Shown here: positions 41,201 to 55,554 of the stretch, piece by piece
Layout of the letters: every line of letters begins with the position of its first letter
How positions within the stretch are numbered: the stretch's first letter is position 1
Assembly (NCBI RefSeq): GCF_051401765.1
Contig: NW_027480422.1
Coordinates: 22,028,001 to 22,092,000 of the forward strand
DNA: 64,000 bases
Source of the DNA: Calliopsis andreniformis
Taxonomy: Eukaryota; Arthropoda; Insecta; Hymenoptera; Andrenidae
Reading direction: 5' to 3'
Position numbers and translations under genes: made by a program
Notes under the pieces: generated by a model
Database searches by the model: none
Seen by the model: only the letters and a program-made list of their open reading frames with translations
What the model was told of the DNA's origin: nothing

Positions 41201-44200
41201 TCCACCAGATCGAATAGTTAGGGACTTAGAATTCAACGCCAGAAGCATAAAATACAATAAAAATACAACCGTTTTCCATCGTTGAAAAGAATAATTGCAA
41301 CCAGTGTGAAAGCAATGGTCATTACTACGTTTCGGGCAACATAGGCTTCACTCTTGGACGTTGCCTCACGAGATTGAATAGCTAGGACCTTAGAAGTCAA
41401 CGCCAGAAGCATAAAATACAATATAGATACAACACCTTTTCCATCGGATAAAACGAATAATTTCAACCAGTGTGAAAGTTATGGTCATTCCTACGTTCCG
41501 TGCAACCTTGTCTTTACTCTAGGGCGTTGCTCCACCAGATCGAATTGTTAGGGACTTGGAAGTCAACGCCCCAAGCATAAAATACAAAATTAATAGAACA
41601 GTTTTTCCATTGCATAAAACGAATAATTGCAACCAGTGTGAAGATTATGGTCATTTCTACGTTCCGTGCAACATAGGCTTCACTCTAGAGCGTTGCTCCA
41701 CAACATCGAATAGCTACGGCTTTAGAAGTCAACGCCAGAAGCATAAAATACAATATAAATACAAGAGTTTTTCCATCGTATACAATGAATGATTGCAAAC
41801 ATTGTGAAAGTAACGGTCATTTCTACGTTCCGGGCAACCTAGGCTTCACTCTAGGGCGTTGCTCCACCAGATCGAATAGCTAGGCCCTTAGAAGTCAACG
41901 CGTGAAGCATAAAATACAAAATAAAAGAACAGTTTTTCCATTGTATGAAACGAATAATTGCAACCAGTGTGAAAGTTATGGTCTTTTCTACGTTCCGGGC
42001 AACCTAGGCTTCACTATAGAGCGTTGTTCCACCATATCGAAAAGTTAGGGCCCAAGAAGTCAACGTCAGAAGCATACAATACAATATAAATACTACAGCT
42101 TTTCCATCGTATATAATGTATATTTGCAAACAGTGTGAAAGTAAAGGTCATTTCTAGGTTCCGGGCAACCTAGCCTTAACTGTAGGGTGTTGCTCCACCA
42201 GATCGCATAGCTAGGGACTTAAAATTTAACGCCAGAAGCATAAAATACAATAAAAATGCAACTGTTTTTCTATAGTATAACAGGAATAATTGCAACCAGT
42301 GTGAAAGTACAGGTCATTTCTACGTTCCGGGCCACCTAGGCTTCGCACTAGGGCCTTGCTCCACCAGATCGAATAGCTAGGGACTTAGAAATCAACCACA
42401 CAAGCATAAAATATAATAAAAATGCAACAGTTTTTCCATCGTATAACAGGAATAATTGCAACCAGTGTGAAAGTACAGGTCATTTCTACGTTACGGGCAA
42501 CGTAGGTTTCGCTGTAGGGAGTTGCTGCACCAGATCGAATAGCTAGGGACTTAGAAGTCAACGCCAGAAGCATAAAATACAATAAAAATGCAACAGTTTA
42601 TCCATCATATAACAGGAATAAAAGCAACCAGTGTGAAAGTACAGGTCATTTCTACGTTACGGGCAACCTAGGTTTCGCTGTTGGGAGTTGCTCCACCAGA
42701 TCGAATAGCTAGGGACTTAGAAGTCAACGCCAGAAGCATAAAATACAATAAAAATGCAACAGTCTTTCCATCGTATGATAGAAATAACTGCAACCAGTGT
42801 GAATGTACTGGTCATTTCTATGTTCCCGGTAACCTAGGCTTCACTCTAGGGCGTTGCTGCACCAGACCGAATAGCGAGGGCCTGAGAAGTCAACGTAAGA
42901 AGCATAAAATACAATATAAATACAACAGCTTTTCCATCGTATATAATGTATATTTGCAAACAGTGTGAAAGTAAAGATCATTTCTTGGTTCCGGGCAACC
43001 TAGGCTTAACTGTAGGGCGTTGCTCCACCAGATCGCATAGCTATGGACTTAAAATTTAACGCCAGAAGCATAAAATACAATAAAAATGCAACAGTTTTTC
43101 CATCGTATAGCAGGAATAATTGCAACCAGTGTGAAAGTACAGGTCATTTCTACGTTACGGGCAACCTAGGTTGCGCTGTTGGGAGTTGCTCCACCAGATC
43201 GAATAGCTAGGGACTTAGAAGTCAACGCCAGAAGCATAAAATACAATAAAAATGCAACAGTCTTTCCATCGTATGGTAGGAATAACTGCAACCAGTGTGA
43301 ATGTACTGGTCATTTCTATGTTCCCGGTAACCTAGGCTTCACTCTAGGGCGTTGCTGCACCAGACCGAATAGCGAGGGACTTAGAAGTCAACGCGCGAAG
43401 CATAAAATACAAAATAAATAGAACAGTTTTTCCATTGTATGAAACGAATAATTGCAACCAGTGTGAAAGTTATGGTCATTTCTACGTTCCGGGCAACCTA
43501 GGCTTCACTCTAGGGCGTTGTTCCACCAGATCGAATAGTTAGGACCTGAGAAGTCAACGTAAGAAGCATAAAATACAATATAAATACAACAGCTTTTCCA
43601 TCGTATATAATGTATATTTGCAAACAGTGTGAAAGTAAAGGTCATTTCTTGGTTCCGGGCAACCTAGGCTTAACTGTAGGGCGTTGCTCCACCAGATCGC
43701 ATAGCTATGGACTTAAAATTTAACGCCAGAAGCATAAAATACAATAAAAATGCATCAGTTTTTCCATCGTATAACAGGAATAATTGCAACCAGTGTGAAA
43801 GTACAGGTCATTTCTACGTTCCGGGCAACCTAGGTTACGCTGTAGGGCGTTGCTCCACCAGATCGCGTAGCTAGCGACTAAGAAGTCAACGCCAGAAGCA
43901 TAAAACACAATAAAAATACAACAGTTTTTCCATCGTATAAAAGGAATAATTGCAACCAGTGTGAAAGTTATGGTCATTTCTACGTTCCGGGCAACCTAGG
44001 CTTTACGCCAGGGCGTTGCTCCACCAGATCGCATAGTTAGGGGCTTAGAATTTAACGCCAGAAGCATAAAATACAATAAATATGCAACAGTTTTTCCATC
44101 GTATAAAAGGAATAATTGCATCCAGTGTGAAAGTAATGGTCATTTCTATGTTCCGGGTAACCTATGCTTCACTCTAGGGCGCTGCACCACCAGATCGAGT

Positions 44201-44728
44201 AGCTAGGGACTTAGAATTCAACGCCAGAAGAATAAAATAAAACATAAGTAAAACAGTTTTTCCATCGTATAAAATGTATAATTGCAAGAAGTGTTAAGGC
44301 AATGGTCATTTCCACGTTCCAGGCAACCTACGCTTCACTCTAGGACGTTGGTCCACCAGATCCAATAGATAGGGCCTCAGAAGTCAACGCCGGATGCACC
44401 AAATACATAATAAATACAACAGTTTTTCCATCATATAAAACGAATAATTGCAACCAGTGTGAAAGTAATGGTCATTTCTACGTTCCGGGCAACCTAGGCT
44501 TCACTCTAGGCCGTTGCTACACCACATCGTCTAGCTACGGCCTTAGAAGTCAACCCCAGAAGCATAAAATACAGGAAAAGTACAACAGTTTTTCCATCGT
44601 AATGCAGGAATGATTGCAACCAGAGTGAAAGTGATGGTGATAGGTCCGGGCGACCTAGGCTTCACTCTCGGGTGTTGGTCCACCAGACCGAATAGTTAGG
44701 GCCTAAGAAGTCAACGCCAGAAGCATAA
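38227..44728 (+). repeat. Segmental satellite duplication, copy 2
   Basis: This is the second copy of 27130-33465 (offset 11097, then 11263 bp after an extra monomer near 40000-40160 with GGCTTCGCTCTAGGGCC). The match ends near 44728, where the right copy reads AAAGTATAATATAAATAC and the left AAATACAAAATAAATAC. The right edge coincides with the change from recently homogenised higher-order satellite to more diverged monomers, so it may mark a boundary of homogenisation. Confidence 0.88.
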
Positions 44729-47700
44729 AGTATAATATAAATACAACAGTTTTTCCATCGTATAACAGGAATGATTGCAACCAGAGTGAAGGTGATGGTC
44801 ATTTCTACGTTCCGGGCAACCTACGCTTCACTCTAGGGCGTTGCTCCACCACATAGAATAGCTACCGCCTTAGAAGTCCACGCCTGAAGCATAAAATACA
44901 ATAAAAATACAACAGTTTTTTCATCGTATAACAGGAATAATTGCAACAAGCCTGAAGGTAATGGTCATTTCTACGTTCCGGGCAACCTAGGCTTCACTCT
45001 AGGGAGTTGTTCCACCAGATCGAATAGTTAGGGCCTAAGAAGTCAACGCCAGAAGCATAAAATACAATATAAATGCAACAGCTTTTCCATCGTATAAAAC
45101 AAATAATTGCAACCAGTGTAAAAGTAATGGCCATTTCTACGTTCCGGGCATCCTAGACTTAACTCTTAGGCATTGCTCCACCAGATCTAATACATAGGGA
45201 CTTAGAAGTCAACGCCAGAAGAATAAAGTACAATCAAAATCCAACAGTTTGTCCATCGTATAACAGGAATAATTGCAACAAGCCTGAAGGTAATGGTCAT
45301 TTCTACGTTCCGGGCAACCTAGGTTTTGCTCTAGGGCGTTGCTCCACCAGATCGAATAGTTAGGGCCTTAAAAGTCAACGCCCGAAGCATAAAATACAAA
45401 ATAAATACAACAGTTTTTCCATTGTATAACAGGAATAACTGCGACCAGTGTGAAAGTACTGGTCATTTCTACGTTCCGGGTAACCTTGGCTTAACTCCAG
45501 GGCGTTGCTCCACCAGATCCAATAGTTAGGGACGTTGAATACAACGCCAGAAGCATAAACTACAATAAAAATTCAACAGTTTTTCCATCGTATAACAGGA
45601 AAGTTGCAACCAGTGTGAAAGCACTGGTCATTTCGATGTTACGGGTAACCTAGGCTTCACTCTAGGGCGTTGTTCCACCAGATAGAGTAGTTAGGGCCTA
45701 AGAACACAACGCCAGAAGCATAAAATACTATATAAATACAACAGCTTTTCCATCGTATGTAATGTATATTTGCAAACAGTGTGAAAGTAAAGGTCATTTC
45801 TACGTTCCGGGCAACCTAGGCTTCACTGTAGGGCGTTGTTCCACGAGATCGAATTGTCAGGTCCTAAGAAGTCAACGCCAGAAGAATAAAATACGATTTA
45901 TGTACAACACTTTTTCCATCGTATAAAGCGAATAATTGCAACCAGTGTGACAGTAATGGCCATTTCTACGTTCCGGGCATCCTACACTTAACTCTGAGGC
46001 ATTGCTACACCAGATCGAATACATAGGGCCTTAGAAGCCAACGCCAGAAGCATAAAGTACAATCAAAATCCAACATATTGTCTATCGTATAACAGGAATA
46101 ATTGCAACCAGTGTGAAACTAATGGTCATTTCTACGTTCCGGGCAACCTAGGCTTCACTCTAGGGCGTTGCTCCACCAGATCGAATAGTTAGGGCCTTAA
46201 AAGTCAACGCCAGAAGCATAAAATACAATAAAAATGCAACAGTTTTTCCATCGTATACTATTAATGATTGCAAACATTGTGAAAGTAACGGTCATTTCTA
46301 CGTTCCGGGCAACCTAGGCTTCACTCTAGGGCGACGCTCCACCGGATCGAATATCTAGGGCCTAAGAAGTCAACGCCAGAAGCATAAAATACAATCAAAA
46401 TACAACAGTTTTTCCATCGTATAGCATGAATAATTGAAACCAGTGTGAAATTGATGGCCATTTCTACATTCCGGGCAACCTTGGCTTCATTCTAGGTCGT
46501 TGTTCTACCAGCTCGAACAGTTAGGGCCTAAGAAGTCAACGCCAGAAGCATAAAATACAATATAAATCCAACAGTTTTTCCACCGTATAACAAGAATAAT
46601 TGCAACCTCTGTGAAAGTGATGGTCATTTCTACATTCCGGGCAACCTAGGCTCCACTCTAGGGCGTTGCTCCACCAGATTGAATAGTTAGGGACTTAGAA
46701 TTCGACGCGAGAAGCATAAAATACAACATAAGTACAACAGTTTTCCCATCGTATAACAGGAATAAGTGCAACCAGTGTGAAAGTGCATGTCATTTCTAGG
46801 TTCCGGGCAACCTAGGCTTCGCTCAAGGGCGTTGCTCCACCAGATCGAAAAGCAAGGGACTTAGATGTCAACGCCAGAAGCATAAAGTACAATAAAAATA
46901 CAACAGTTTTACCATCGTATAAAATGAATAATGGCAAACAGTGTGAAGGTAATGGTCATTTCTACGTTCCGGGCATCCTAGACTTAACTCTGAGGCATTG
47001 CTCCACCAGACCCAATAGTTAGGACCTAAGAAGTTAGCGCCAGAAGCATAAAATACAATATAAATACAACAGTTTTTCCATTGTATAAAATGAATAATTG
47101 CAGACAGTGTGGTCGTAATGGTCATTTCTACTTTCCGGGGAACCTAGGCTTCACTCTAGGGCGTTGCTCCACCACATCGAATAGCTACGGCCTTAGAAGT
47201 CAACGGCTGAAGCATAAAATATAATATAAATACAACAGTTTTTCCATCGCATAACAAGAATAATTGCAACCAGTCTAAAAGTGGTGATCATTTCTACATT
47301 CCGGGCAACCTAGGCTTCACTCTAGGGCGTTGCTCCACCAGATCGAATAGTTAGGGCCTAAGAAGTCAACGCCAGAAGCATAAAGTACAATAAAAATCCA
47401 ACAGTTTGTCCATCGTATAACAGGAATAATTCCAACCAGTGTGAAAGTAATGATCACTTCTACGTTCCGAGCAACCTAGGTTTCACCCTAGGGCGTTGCT
47501 CCACCACATCGAATAGTTAGGGCCTTAGAAGTCAACGCCAGAAGCACCAAATACAAAATAAATACAACAGTTTTTCCATCGTATAAAACGAATAATTCCA
47601 ACCAGTGGGAAAGTAATGGCCATTTCTACGTTCCGGGCATCCTAGACTTAACTCTGAGGCATTGCTCCACCGGATCGAATACATAGGGCCGTAGAAGTTA

Positions 47701-50700
47701 GCGCCAGAAGCATAAAATACAATATAAATACAACAGTTTTTCCCTTGTATAACAGGAATAATTGCAACCAGTGTGAAAGGTATGGTCATTTCTACGTTCC
47801 GGCCAATCTAGGCTTCACTCTAGGGCATTGCTCCACCACATCCAATAGTTAGGGCCTTACAAGTTAATGCCAAGAGCATAAAATACAATATAAATACAAC
47901 AGTTTTTCCACTGTATAATATGAATAATTGCAAACAGTGTGGAAGTAATGGTCACTTCTACGTTCCGGGCAACCTAGGCTTCACTCTAGGGCGTTGCTCC
48001 TCCATATCGAATAGCTACGGCCTTAGAAGTCAACGGCTGAAGCATAAAATATAATATATATACAACAGTTTTTCCATCGTATAACAGGAATAAATGCAAC
48101 CAGTGTGAAAGGCATGGTCATTTCTACGTTCCGTGCAACCTAGGCATCACTCTAGGGCGTTGCTCCACCATATCGAATAGCTACGGCCTTAGAAGTCAAC
48201 GGCTGAAGCATAAAATACAACATAAGTACAACAGTTTTCCCATCGTATAACAGGAATAATTGCAACCAGTGTGAAAGTACAGGTCATTTCTACGTTCCGG
48301 GCAACCTAGGCTTCGCTCAAGGGCGTTACTCCACCTGATCGAATAGTTAGGGCCTAAGAAGTCAACGCCAGTAGCATAAAATAAGATATATGTACAACAG
48401 TTTTACCATCGTATAAAATGAATAATCGCAAACAGTGTGAAGGTAATGGTCATTTCTACGTTCCGGGCAACCTAGACTTCACTCTAGGGCGTTGGTCCAC
48501 CACATCCAATAGTTAGGGCCTAAGAAGTCAACGACAGAAGCACCAAATACAAAATAAATACAACAGTTTTACCATCGTATAAAACGAATAATTGCAACCA
48601 GTGTGAAAGGAATGGCCATTTCTACGTTCAGGGCATCCTACACTTAACTCTGACGCATTGCTCCACCAGATCCAATACATAGAGCCTTAGAAGTGAACGC
48701 CAGAAGCATAAAATACAAAATAGATACAACAGTTTTTCCATCGCATATAATGTATATTTGCAAACAGTGTGAAAGTAAAGGTCATTTCTACGTTTCGGGC
48801 AACCTAGGCTTCACTGTAGGACGTTTCTCCTCCAGATCGAATAACTACGGCCTTGAAGTCAACGCCTGAAGCATAAAATATAATATAAATACAACAGTTT
48901 TTCAATCGTATAGCAGGAATAATTGCAACCAGAGTGAAGGTGATGGTCATTTCTACGTCCCGGGCAACCTAGGCTTCACTCTAGGGCGTTCCTCCACCAG
49001 ATCGAATAGCTAGGGACTTAGAAGAAAACGCTAGGAGCGTAAAACAAAATAAAAATACAACGGTTTTTCCATCGTATAAAACGAATAATTGCAACCAGTA
49101 TGCATGTTATGGTCCCTTCTACGTTCCGGGCAACCTAGGCTTCACTCTATGGCGTTGGACCACCAGATCCAATAGCTTCGGCCTAAGAAGTCAAAGCCAG
49201 GAGCACCAAATACAAAATAAATGCAACAGTTTTTCCATCGTATAAAACGAATAATTGCAACCAGTATGAAAGCTGTGGTCATTTCTACGTTCCGGGCAAC
49301 CTAGGCTTCACTCAAGGACGTTGCTCAACCACATCGAATAGCTACGGCCCTAGAAGACAACGCCATAACTATAACATACAATATAAATACAACAGTCTTT
49401 CCATCGTATAAAACGAATAATTGCAACCAGTCTGATGGTTATGGTCATTTCTACGTCCCGGGCAATCTAGGCTTCTCTCTAGGGCGTTGCTCCACCAGAT
49501 CAAATAGATAGGGCCTAAGAAGTCAACGCCAGAAGCATAAAATACAACAGAAATACAACAGTTTTTCCGTCGTATAACAGGAATAATTGCAACCAGTCTG
49601 AAAGACATGGTCATTTCTACGTTCCGGGCAACCTAGGCTTCACTCTAGTGCGTTGCTCCACCACATCGAATAGCTACGGCCTTAGGAGTCAACGCCAGAG
49701 GCATAAAATACAAAATAAATACAACAGTTTTTCCATCGTGTAACAGGAATAATGGCAACCAGTGTGAAAGTAATGGGCATTTCTACGTTCCGTGCAACCT
49801 AGGCTTCACTTTAGGGCGTTGATCCACCAGGTCGAATAGTTAGGGCCTTAGAAAACAACTCCAGACGCATAAAATACAAGATAAATGCAACAGTTTTTCC
49901 ACGGTATAAAACGAATAATTGCAACCAGCATGAAAGTTATGGTCATTTCTACGTACCGGGCAACCTGAGCTTCACCCTAGGGCGTTGCTCCACCAGATCG
50001 AATAGTTAGGTCCTAAGAAGTCAACGCCAGAAGCATAAAATACGATATATGTACAACAGCTTTTCCATCGTATCATACGAATAAGTGCAACCAGTGTGAA
50101 AGCAATGGCCATTTCTACGTTCCGGGCATCCTAGACTTAACTCTAGGGCGTTGCACTACCAGATCGAATAGCTACGGCCTTAGAAGTCAACGCCCGAAGC
50201 ATAAAATACAATAAAAATACAACAGTTTTTCCACCGTATAACAGGAATGATAGCAACCAGAGGGAAGGTCATGGCCATTTCTAAGTTCCGGGCAACCTAG
50301 GCTTCACTCTAGAGAGTTGCACCACCAGATCGAATAGCTAGGTCCTGAGAAGTCAACGCAAGAAGCATAAAATAAAATATAAATACAACAGTTATTCCAT
50401 CGTATAACAGGAATAATTACAACCAGTGTGAAAGTAATGTGCATTTCTACGTTCCGTGCAACCTAGGCTTCACTCTAGGGCGTTGCTCCACCAGGTCGAA
50501 TAGTTAGCGACTTCGAAAACAACTCCAGACGCGTAAAACACAATAAAAATACAACAGTTCTTTCATCGTATAACAGGAACAATTGCAACATGCCTGAAGG
50601 TAATGGTCATTTCTACGTTCCGGAAATCTAGGCTTCTCTCTATGGCGTTGCTCCACCAGATCGAATAGTTAGGGCCTAAGAAGTCAACGCCAGAAGCATA

Positions 50701-53399
50701 AAATATAATAAAATACAACAGTTTTTCCACTGTATAATATGAATAATTGCAAACAGTGTGGAAGTAGTGGTCATTTCTACGTTCCGGGCAACCTACGCTT
50801 CACTCTAGTGCGTTGCTCCACCACACCGAATAGCTACGGCCTTAGGAGTCAACGCCAGAGGCATAAAATACAAAATAAATACAACAGTTTTTCCATTGTA
50901 TAACAAGAATAATTGCAACCAGTGTGAAAGTGATGGTCATTTCTACGTTCCGGGCAACCTAGGCTTCACTCTAGGGCGTTGTTCCTCCAGATAGAATAGC
51001 TAGTGCCTTAGAAGTCAACGCCCGAAGCATAAAATATAATATACATACAACAGTTCTTCCATCGTTTAACAGGAATAATTGCAACCAGTGTGAAAGTGAT
51101 GGTCATTTCTACGTTCCTGGCAACCTAGGCTTCACTCTAGGGCGTTGCTCCACCACATCGAATAGCTACGGCATAAGAAGTCAACGCCTGAAGCATAAAA
51201 TACAATAAAAATAGAACAGTTTTTCCATCGTGTAACAGGAATAATTGCAACCAGTGTGAGAGTAATGGTCATTTCTACGTTCAGGGCAACATAGGCTTCA
51301 CTCTAGGGCATTGTTCCACCAGATCGAATAGTTAGGGCCTAAGAAGTCAAGGCCAGAAGCATAAAATACAATATAAATACAACAGCTTTTCCATCGTATA
51401 TAATGTATATTTGCAAACAGTGTGAAAGTAAAGGTCATTTCTACGTCCCGGGCAACCTAGGTCTCGCTGTAGGGCGTTGCTCCACCAGATCGAATAGCTA
51501 GGGCCTTAGATGTCGACGCCCGAAGCATAAAATACAAAATAAATAGAACAGTTTTTCCATTGTATAAAACGAATAATTGCAACCAGTGTGAAAGTACTGG
51601 TCATTTCTATGTTCCGGGTAACCTAGGCTTCACTCTAGGGCGTTGTTCCACCGGATAGAGTAGTTAGGGCCTAAGAACACAACGCCAGAAGCATAAAATA
51701 CTATATAAATACAACAGCTTTTCCATCGTATGTAATGTATATTTGCAAACAGTGTGAAAGTAAAGGTCATTTCTACGTTCCGGGCAACCTAGGCTTCACT
51801 GTAGGGCGTTGTTCCACGAGATCGAATTGTCAGGTCCTAAGAAGTCAACGCCAGAAGAATAAAATACGATTTATGTACAACACTTTTTCCATCGTATAAA
51901 GCGAATAATTGCAACCAGTGTGACAGTAATGGCCATTTCTACGTTCCGGGCATCCTACACTTAACTCTGAGGCATTGCTACACCAGATCGAATACATAGG
52001 GCCTTAGAAGCCAACGCCAGAAGCATAAAGTACAATCAAAATCCAACATATTGTCTATCGTATAACAGGAATAATTGCAACATGCGTGTAGGTAATGGTC
52101 ATTTCTACGTTCCGGGCAACCTAGGTTTTGCTCTAGAGCGTTGCTCCACCACACCGAATAGTTAGGGCCTTAGAAGTCAACGCCTGAAGCCTAAAATAAA
52201 ATAAGAATACAATATTTTTTTCATCGTATAACAGGAATAATTGCAACCAGTCTGAAAGATACGGTCATTTCTACGTTCCGGGCATCCTAGGCTTCACTCT
52301 AGGGCGTTGGGCCACCACATCCAACAGTTAGGGCCTAAGAAGTCACCGCCAGGAGCACCAAATACAAAATAAATGCAACAGTTTTTCCATCGCATAATAC
52401 TAATAATTGCAACCAGTATGAAAACTATGGTCATTTCTACGTTCCGGGCCACCTAGGCTTCACTCTAGGGCGTTGCTCAACCACCTCGAATAGCTACGGC
52501 CCTAGAAGACAACGCCATAACTACAAAATACAATATAAATACAACAGTCTTTCCATCGTATAAAACGGATAATTGCAACCAGTCTGATAGTTATGGTCAT
52601 TTCTACGTTCCGGGCAACCTAGGCTTCACACTAGGGCGTTGTTCCACCATATCGAATAGTTCGGGCCTAAGAAGTCAACGCCAGGAGCATAAAATACGAT
52701 ATATGTACAACAGTTTTTCCATGTATAAAATGAATAATTGCAAACAGTGAGGAAGTAATGGTCATTTCTACGTTCCGGGCAAGCTAGGCTTCACTCTAGG
52801 GCGTTGCTCCGCCACATCGAATAGCTACGGCCTTAGAAGTCAACGTCTGAAGCATAAAATACGATAAAAATACAACAGTTTTTTCATCGTATATGATGTA
52901 TATTTGCAAACAGTGTGAAAGTAAAGGTCATTTCTACGTTCCGGGCTACCTAGGCTTAAATGTAGGGCGTTGCTCCACCAGATCGAATAGCTAGGGACTT
53001 CGAAGTCAACGCCAGAAGCCTATAATACAATAAAAATACAACAGCTTTTCCATCGTATAAAAGGCATAATTGCAACCAGTGTGAAAGTAATGGCCATTTC
53101 TGCGTTCCGGGCAACCTAGGCTTCACTCTAGGGCGTTGCCCCTCCACATCGAATAGCTACGGCCTTAGAAGTCACCGCCTTAAGCTTAAAATACAATAAA
53201 TATTGAACAGTTTTTTCATCGTATAACTGGAATAATTGCCACCAGAGTGAAAGTAATGGTCATTTCTACGTTTCGGGCGACCTTTGCTTCACTCTAGGGC
53301 GTTGCTCCACCAGATAGAATAGCTAGGGCCTTAGAAGTCAACGCCCGAATCCTAAAATACAATAAAAGTACAACAGTTTTTCCATCGTATAACGGAATG

Positions 53400-54630
53400 G
53401 TTGCAACAAATGTGAAGGTGATGGTCATTACCACGTTCCGGGCAACACAGGGTTCACTCTAGGACGTTGGTCCACCAGATCCAATAGCTAGGGCCTAAGA
53501 AGTCAACGACAGAAGCACCAAACACAAAATAAATACAACAGCTTTTCCATCGTATAAAACGAATAATTGCAACCCGTGTGAAAGTAATGGCCATTTCTGC
53601 GTTCCGAGAAACCTAGGCTTCACTCTAGGGCGTTGCCCCACCACATCGAATAGCTACGGCCTTAGAAGTCAACGCCAGAAGCATAAAATACAATATAAAT
53701 ACAACAGCTTTTACATCGTATATGATGTATATTTGCAAAGAGTGTGAAAGTAACAGTCATTTCTACGTTCCGGGCAACCTAGGTTTCTCTCTTGGGCGTT
53801 GCTCCACCACATCGAATAGCTACGTCGTTAGAAGTCAACTCTAGAAGCATAAAATACAATATAAATACCACTTCTTTTCCATCGTATAAAATGAATGATT
53901 GCATACAGTGTGAAAGTTATGGTCATTTCTACGTTCCGGGCAACCTAGCCTTAACTCCAGGTCGTTGCTGCACCAGATCGAATAGTTAAGGGCTTTGAAT
54001 ACAACGCCAGAAGCATAAAACACAACAAAAATACAACAGTTTTTCCATCGTGTAAAAGGAATAATCGCAAGCAGTGTGAAGGTAATGGTCACTTCCACGT
54101 TCCGGGCAACCTAGGCTTCACTCTAGGGCGTTGCTCCACCAGACCGAATAGTTAGGGCCAAGAAGTCAAAGCCAGAAGCATAAAATACAATAAAAATACA
54201 ACAGTTTTTCCATCGTATAAAACTAATAATTGCAACCAGTGTGAAAGTAATGGCCATTTCTGCGTTCCGGGCAACCTAGTCTTCACTATAGGGCGTTGCC
54301 CCACCACATCGATTAGCTACGGCCTTAGAAGTCACCGCCTTAAGTATAAAATACAATAAAAATAGAACAGTTTTTTCATCGTATCAAAGGAATAATTGCA
54401 ACCAGAGTGAAAGTAATGGTCATTTCTACGTTTCGGGCGACCTAGGCTTCACTCTAGGGCGTTGCTCCACCACATCGAACAGCTACGGCCTTAGGAGTCA
54501 ACGTCAGAGGCATAAAATACAAAATAAATACAACAGTTTTTCCATCGTATAACAAGAATAATTGCAGCCAGTGTGAAAGTAATGGTCATTTCTACGTTCC
54601 GGGCAACCTAGGCTTCGCTCTAGGGCGTTG
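53400..54630 (+). repeat. Segmental duplication family, reference copy
   Basis: This segment has several near-identical relatives. TTGCAACAAATGTGAAGG at 53401 recurs at 58161 (offset 4760) and 59653 (offset 6252). The following monomers with TCGTATATGATGTA and ATACCACTTCTTTTCC recur in those copies and again near 62600-62810 (offset 8909). The distal part, with CACATCGATTAGCTACGGCC and TTTTTTCATCGTATCAAAGG, is shared only with 63160-63542 (offset 8911; the 2-bp difference is a deletion in GGGCCAAGAAG near 54148). The match to the 62.6-63.5 kb copy ends near 54630. Confidence 0.85.
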
Positions 54631-55537
54631 CTCCACCAGATGGAATTGCTAGGGCCTTAGAAGTCAATGCCAGAAGCATAAAATACAAAATAAATACAAC
54701 AGTTTTACCATCGTATAAAATGAATAATCGCAAATAGTGTGAAGGTAATGGTCACTTCTACGTTCCGGGCAACCTAGGCTACCCTCTAGGGCGTTGTTCC
54801 ACCAGGTCGAATAGGTAGGGCCTAAGAAGTCAACGCCAGAAGCTTAAAATATGATATCAGTACAACAATTTTTCCATCGTATAAAACGAATAATTGCAAC
54901 GAGTGTAAGAGTAATGGTGATTTCTACGTTCCGCGCAACCTTGGCTTAACTCCAGGGCGTTGCTCCATCAGATCGAATAGTTAGGGACTTTGAATACAAC
55001 GCCAGAAGCATAAAATACAGTAAAAATGCAACAGTTTTTCCATGGTATAACAGGAATAACTGCGACCAGTGTGAAAGTACTGTTCATTTCTACGTTCCGG
55101 GTAACCTAGGCATCACTCTAGGGCGTTGCTCCACCAGATCGAATAGCTATGGACTTAGAATTCAACGCCAGAAGAATAAAATACAACATAAATGCAACAG
55201 CTTTACCATCGTATAAAATGAATAATCGCAAACAGTGTGAAGGTAATGGTCACTTCTACGTTCCGGGCAACCTAGGCTACCCTCTAGGGCGTTGCTCCAC
55301 CAGGTCGAATAGTTAGGGTCTAAGGAGTCAACGCCAGAGGCATAAAATATAATATAAATACAACAGTTTTTCCATCGGATAACAGGAATAATTGCAACCA
55401 GAGTGAAGGTGATGGTCATTTCTTCGTTCCGGCAACCTAGGCTTCACTCTAGGGCGTTGCTCCACCAGATCGAATAGCTAGGGACTTAGAAGTCAACGCC
55501 AGAAGCATAAAATAAAATAAAAGTACAACAGTTTTTC

Positions 55538-55554
55538 CATCGTATAAAACGAAT
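55538..55554 (-). other. CENP-B-box-like 17-mer (one example)
   Basis: On the minus strand this reads ATTCGTTTTATACGATG. Against the established CENP-B box core (nTTCGnnnnAnnCGGGn), seven of the nine required bases match: TTCG, the central A and CG. The last two G bases are A and T. The same 17-mer recurs in monomers with TCGTATAAAACGAAT, which are common to the right of 44.7 kb. Monomers reading TCGTATAACAGGAAT lose the TTCG. Binding is not shown, and a partial match in AT-rich repeat DNA may be chance. Confidence 0.3.
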
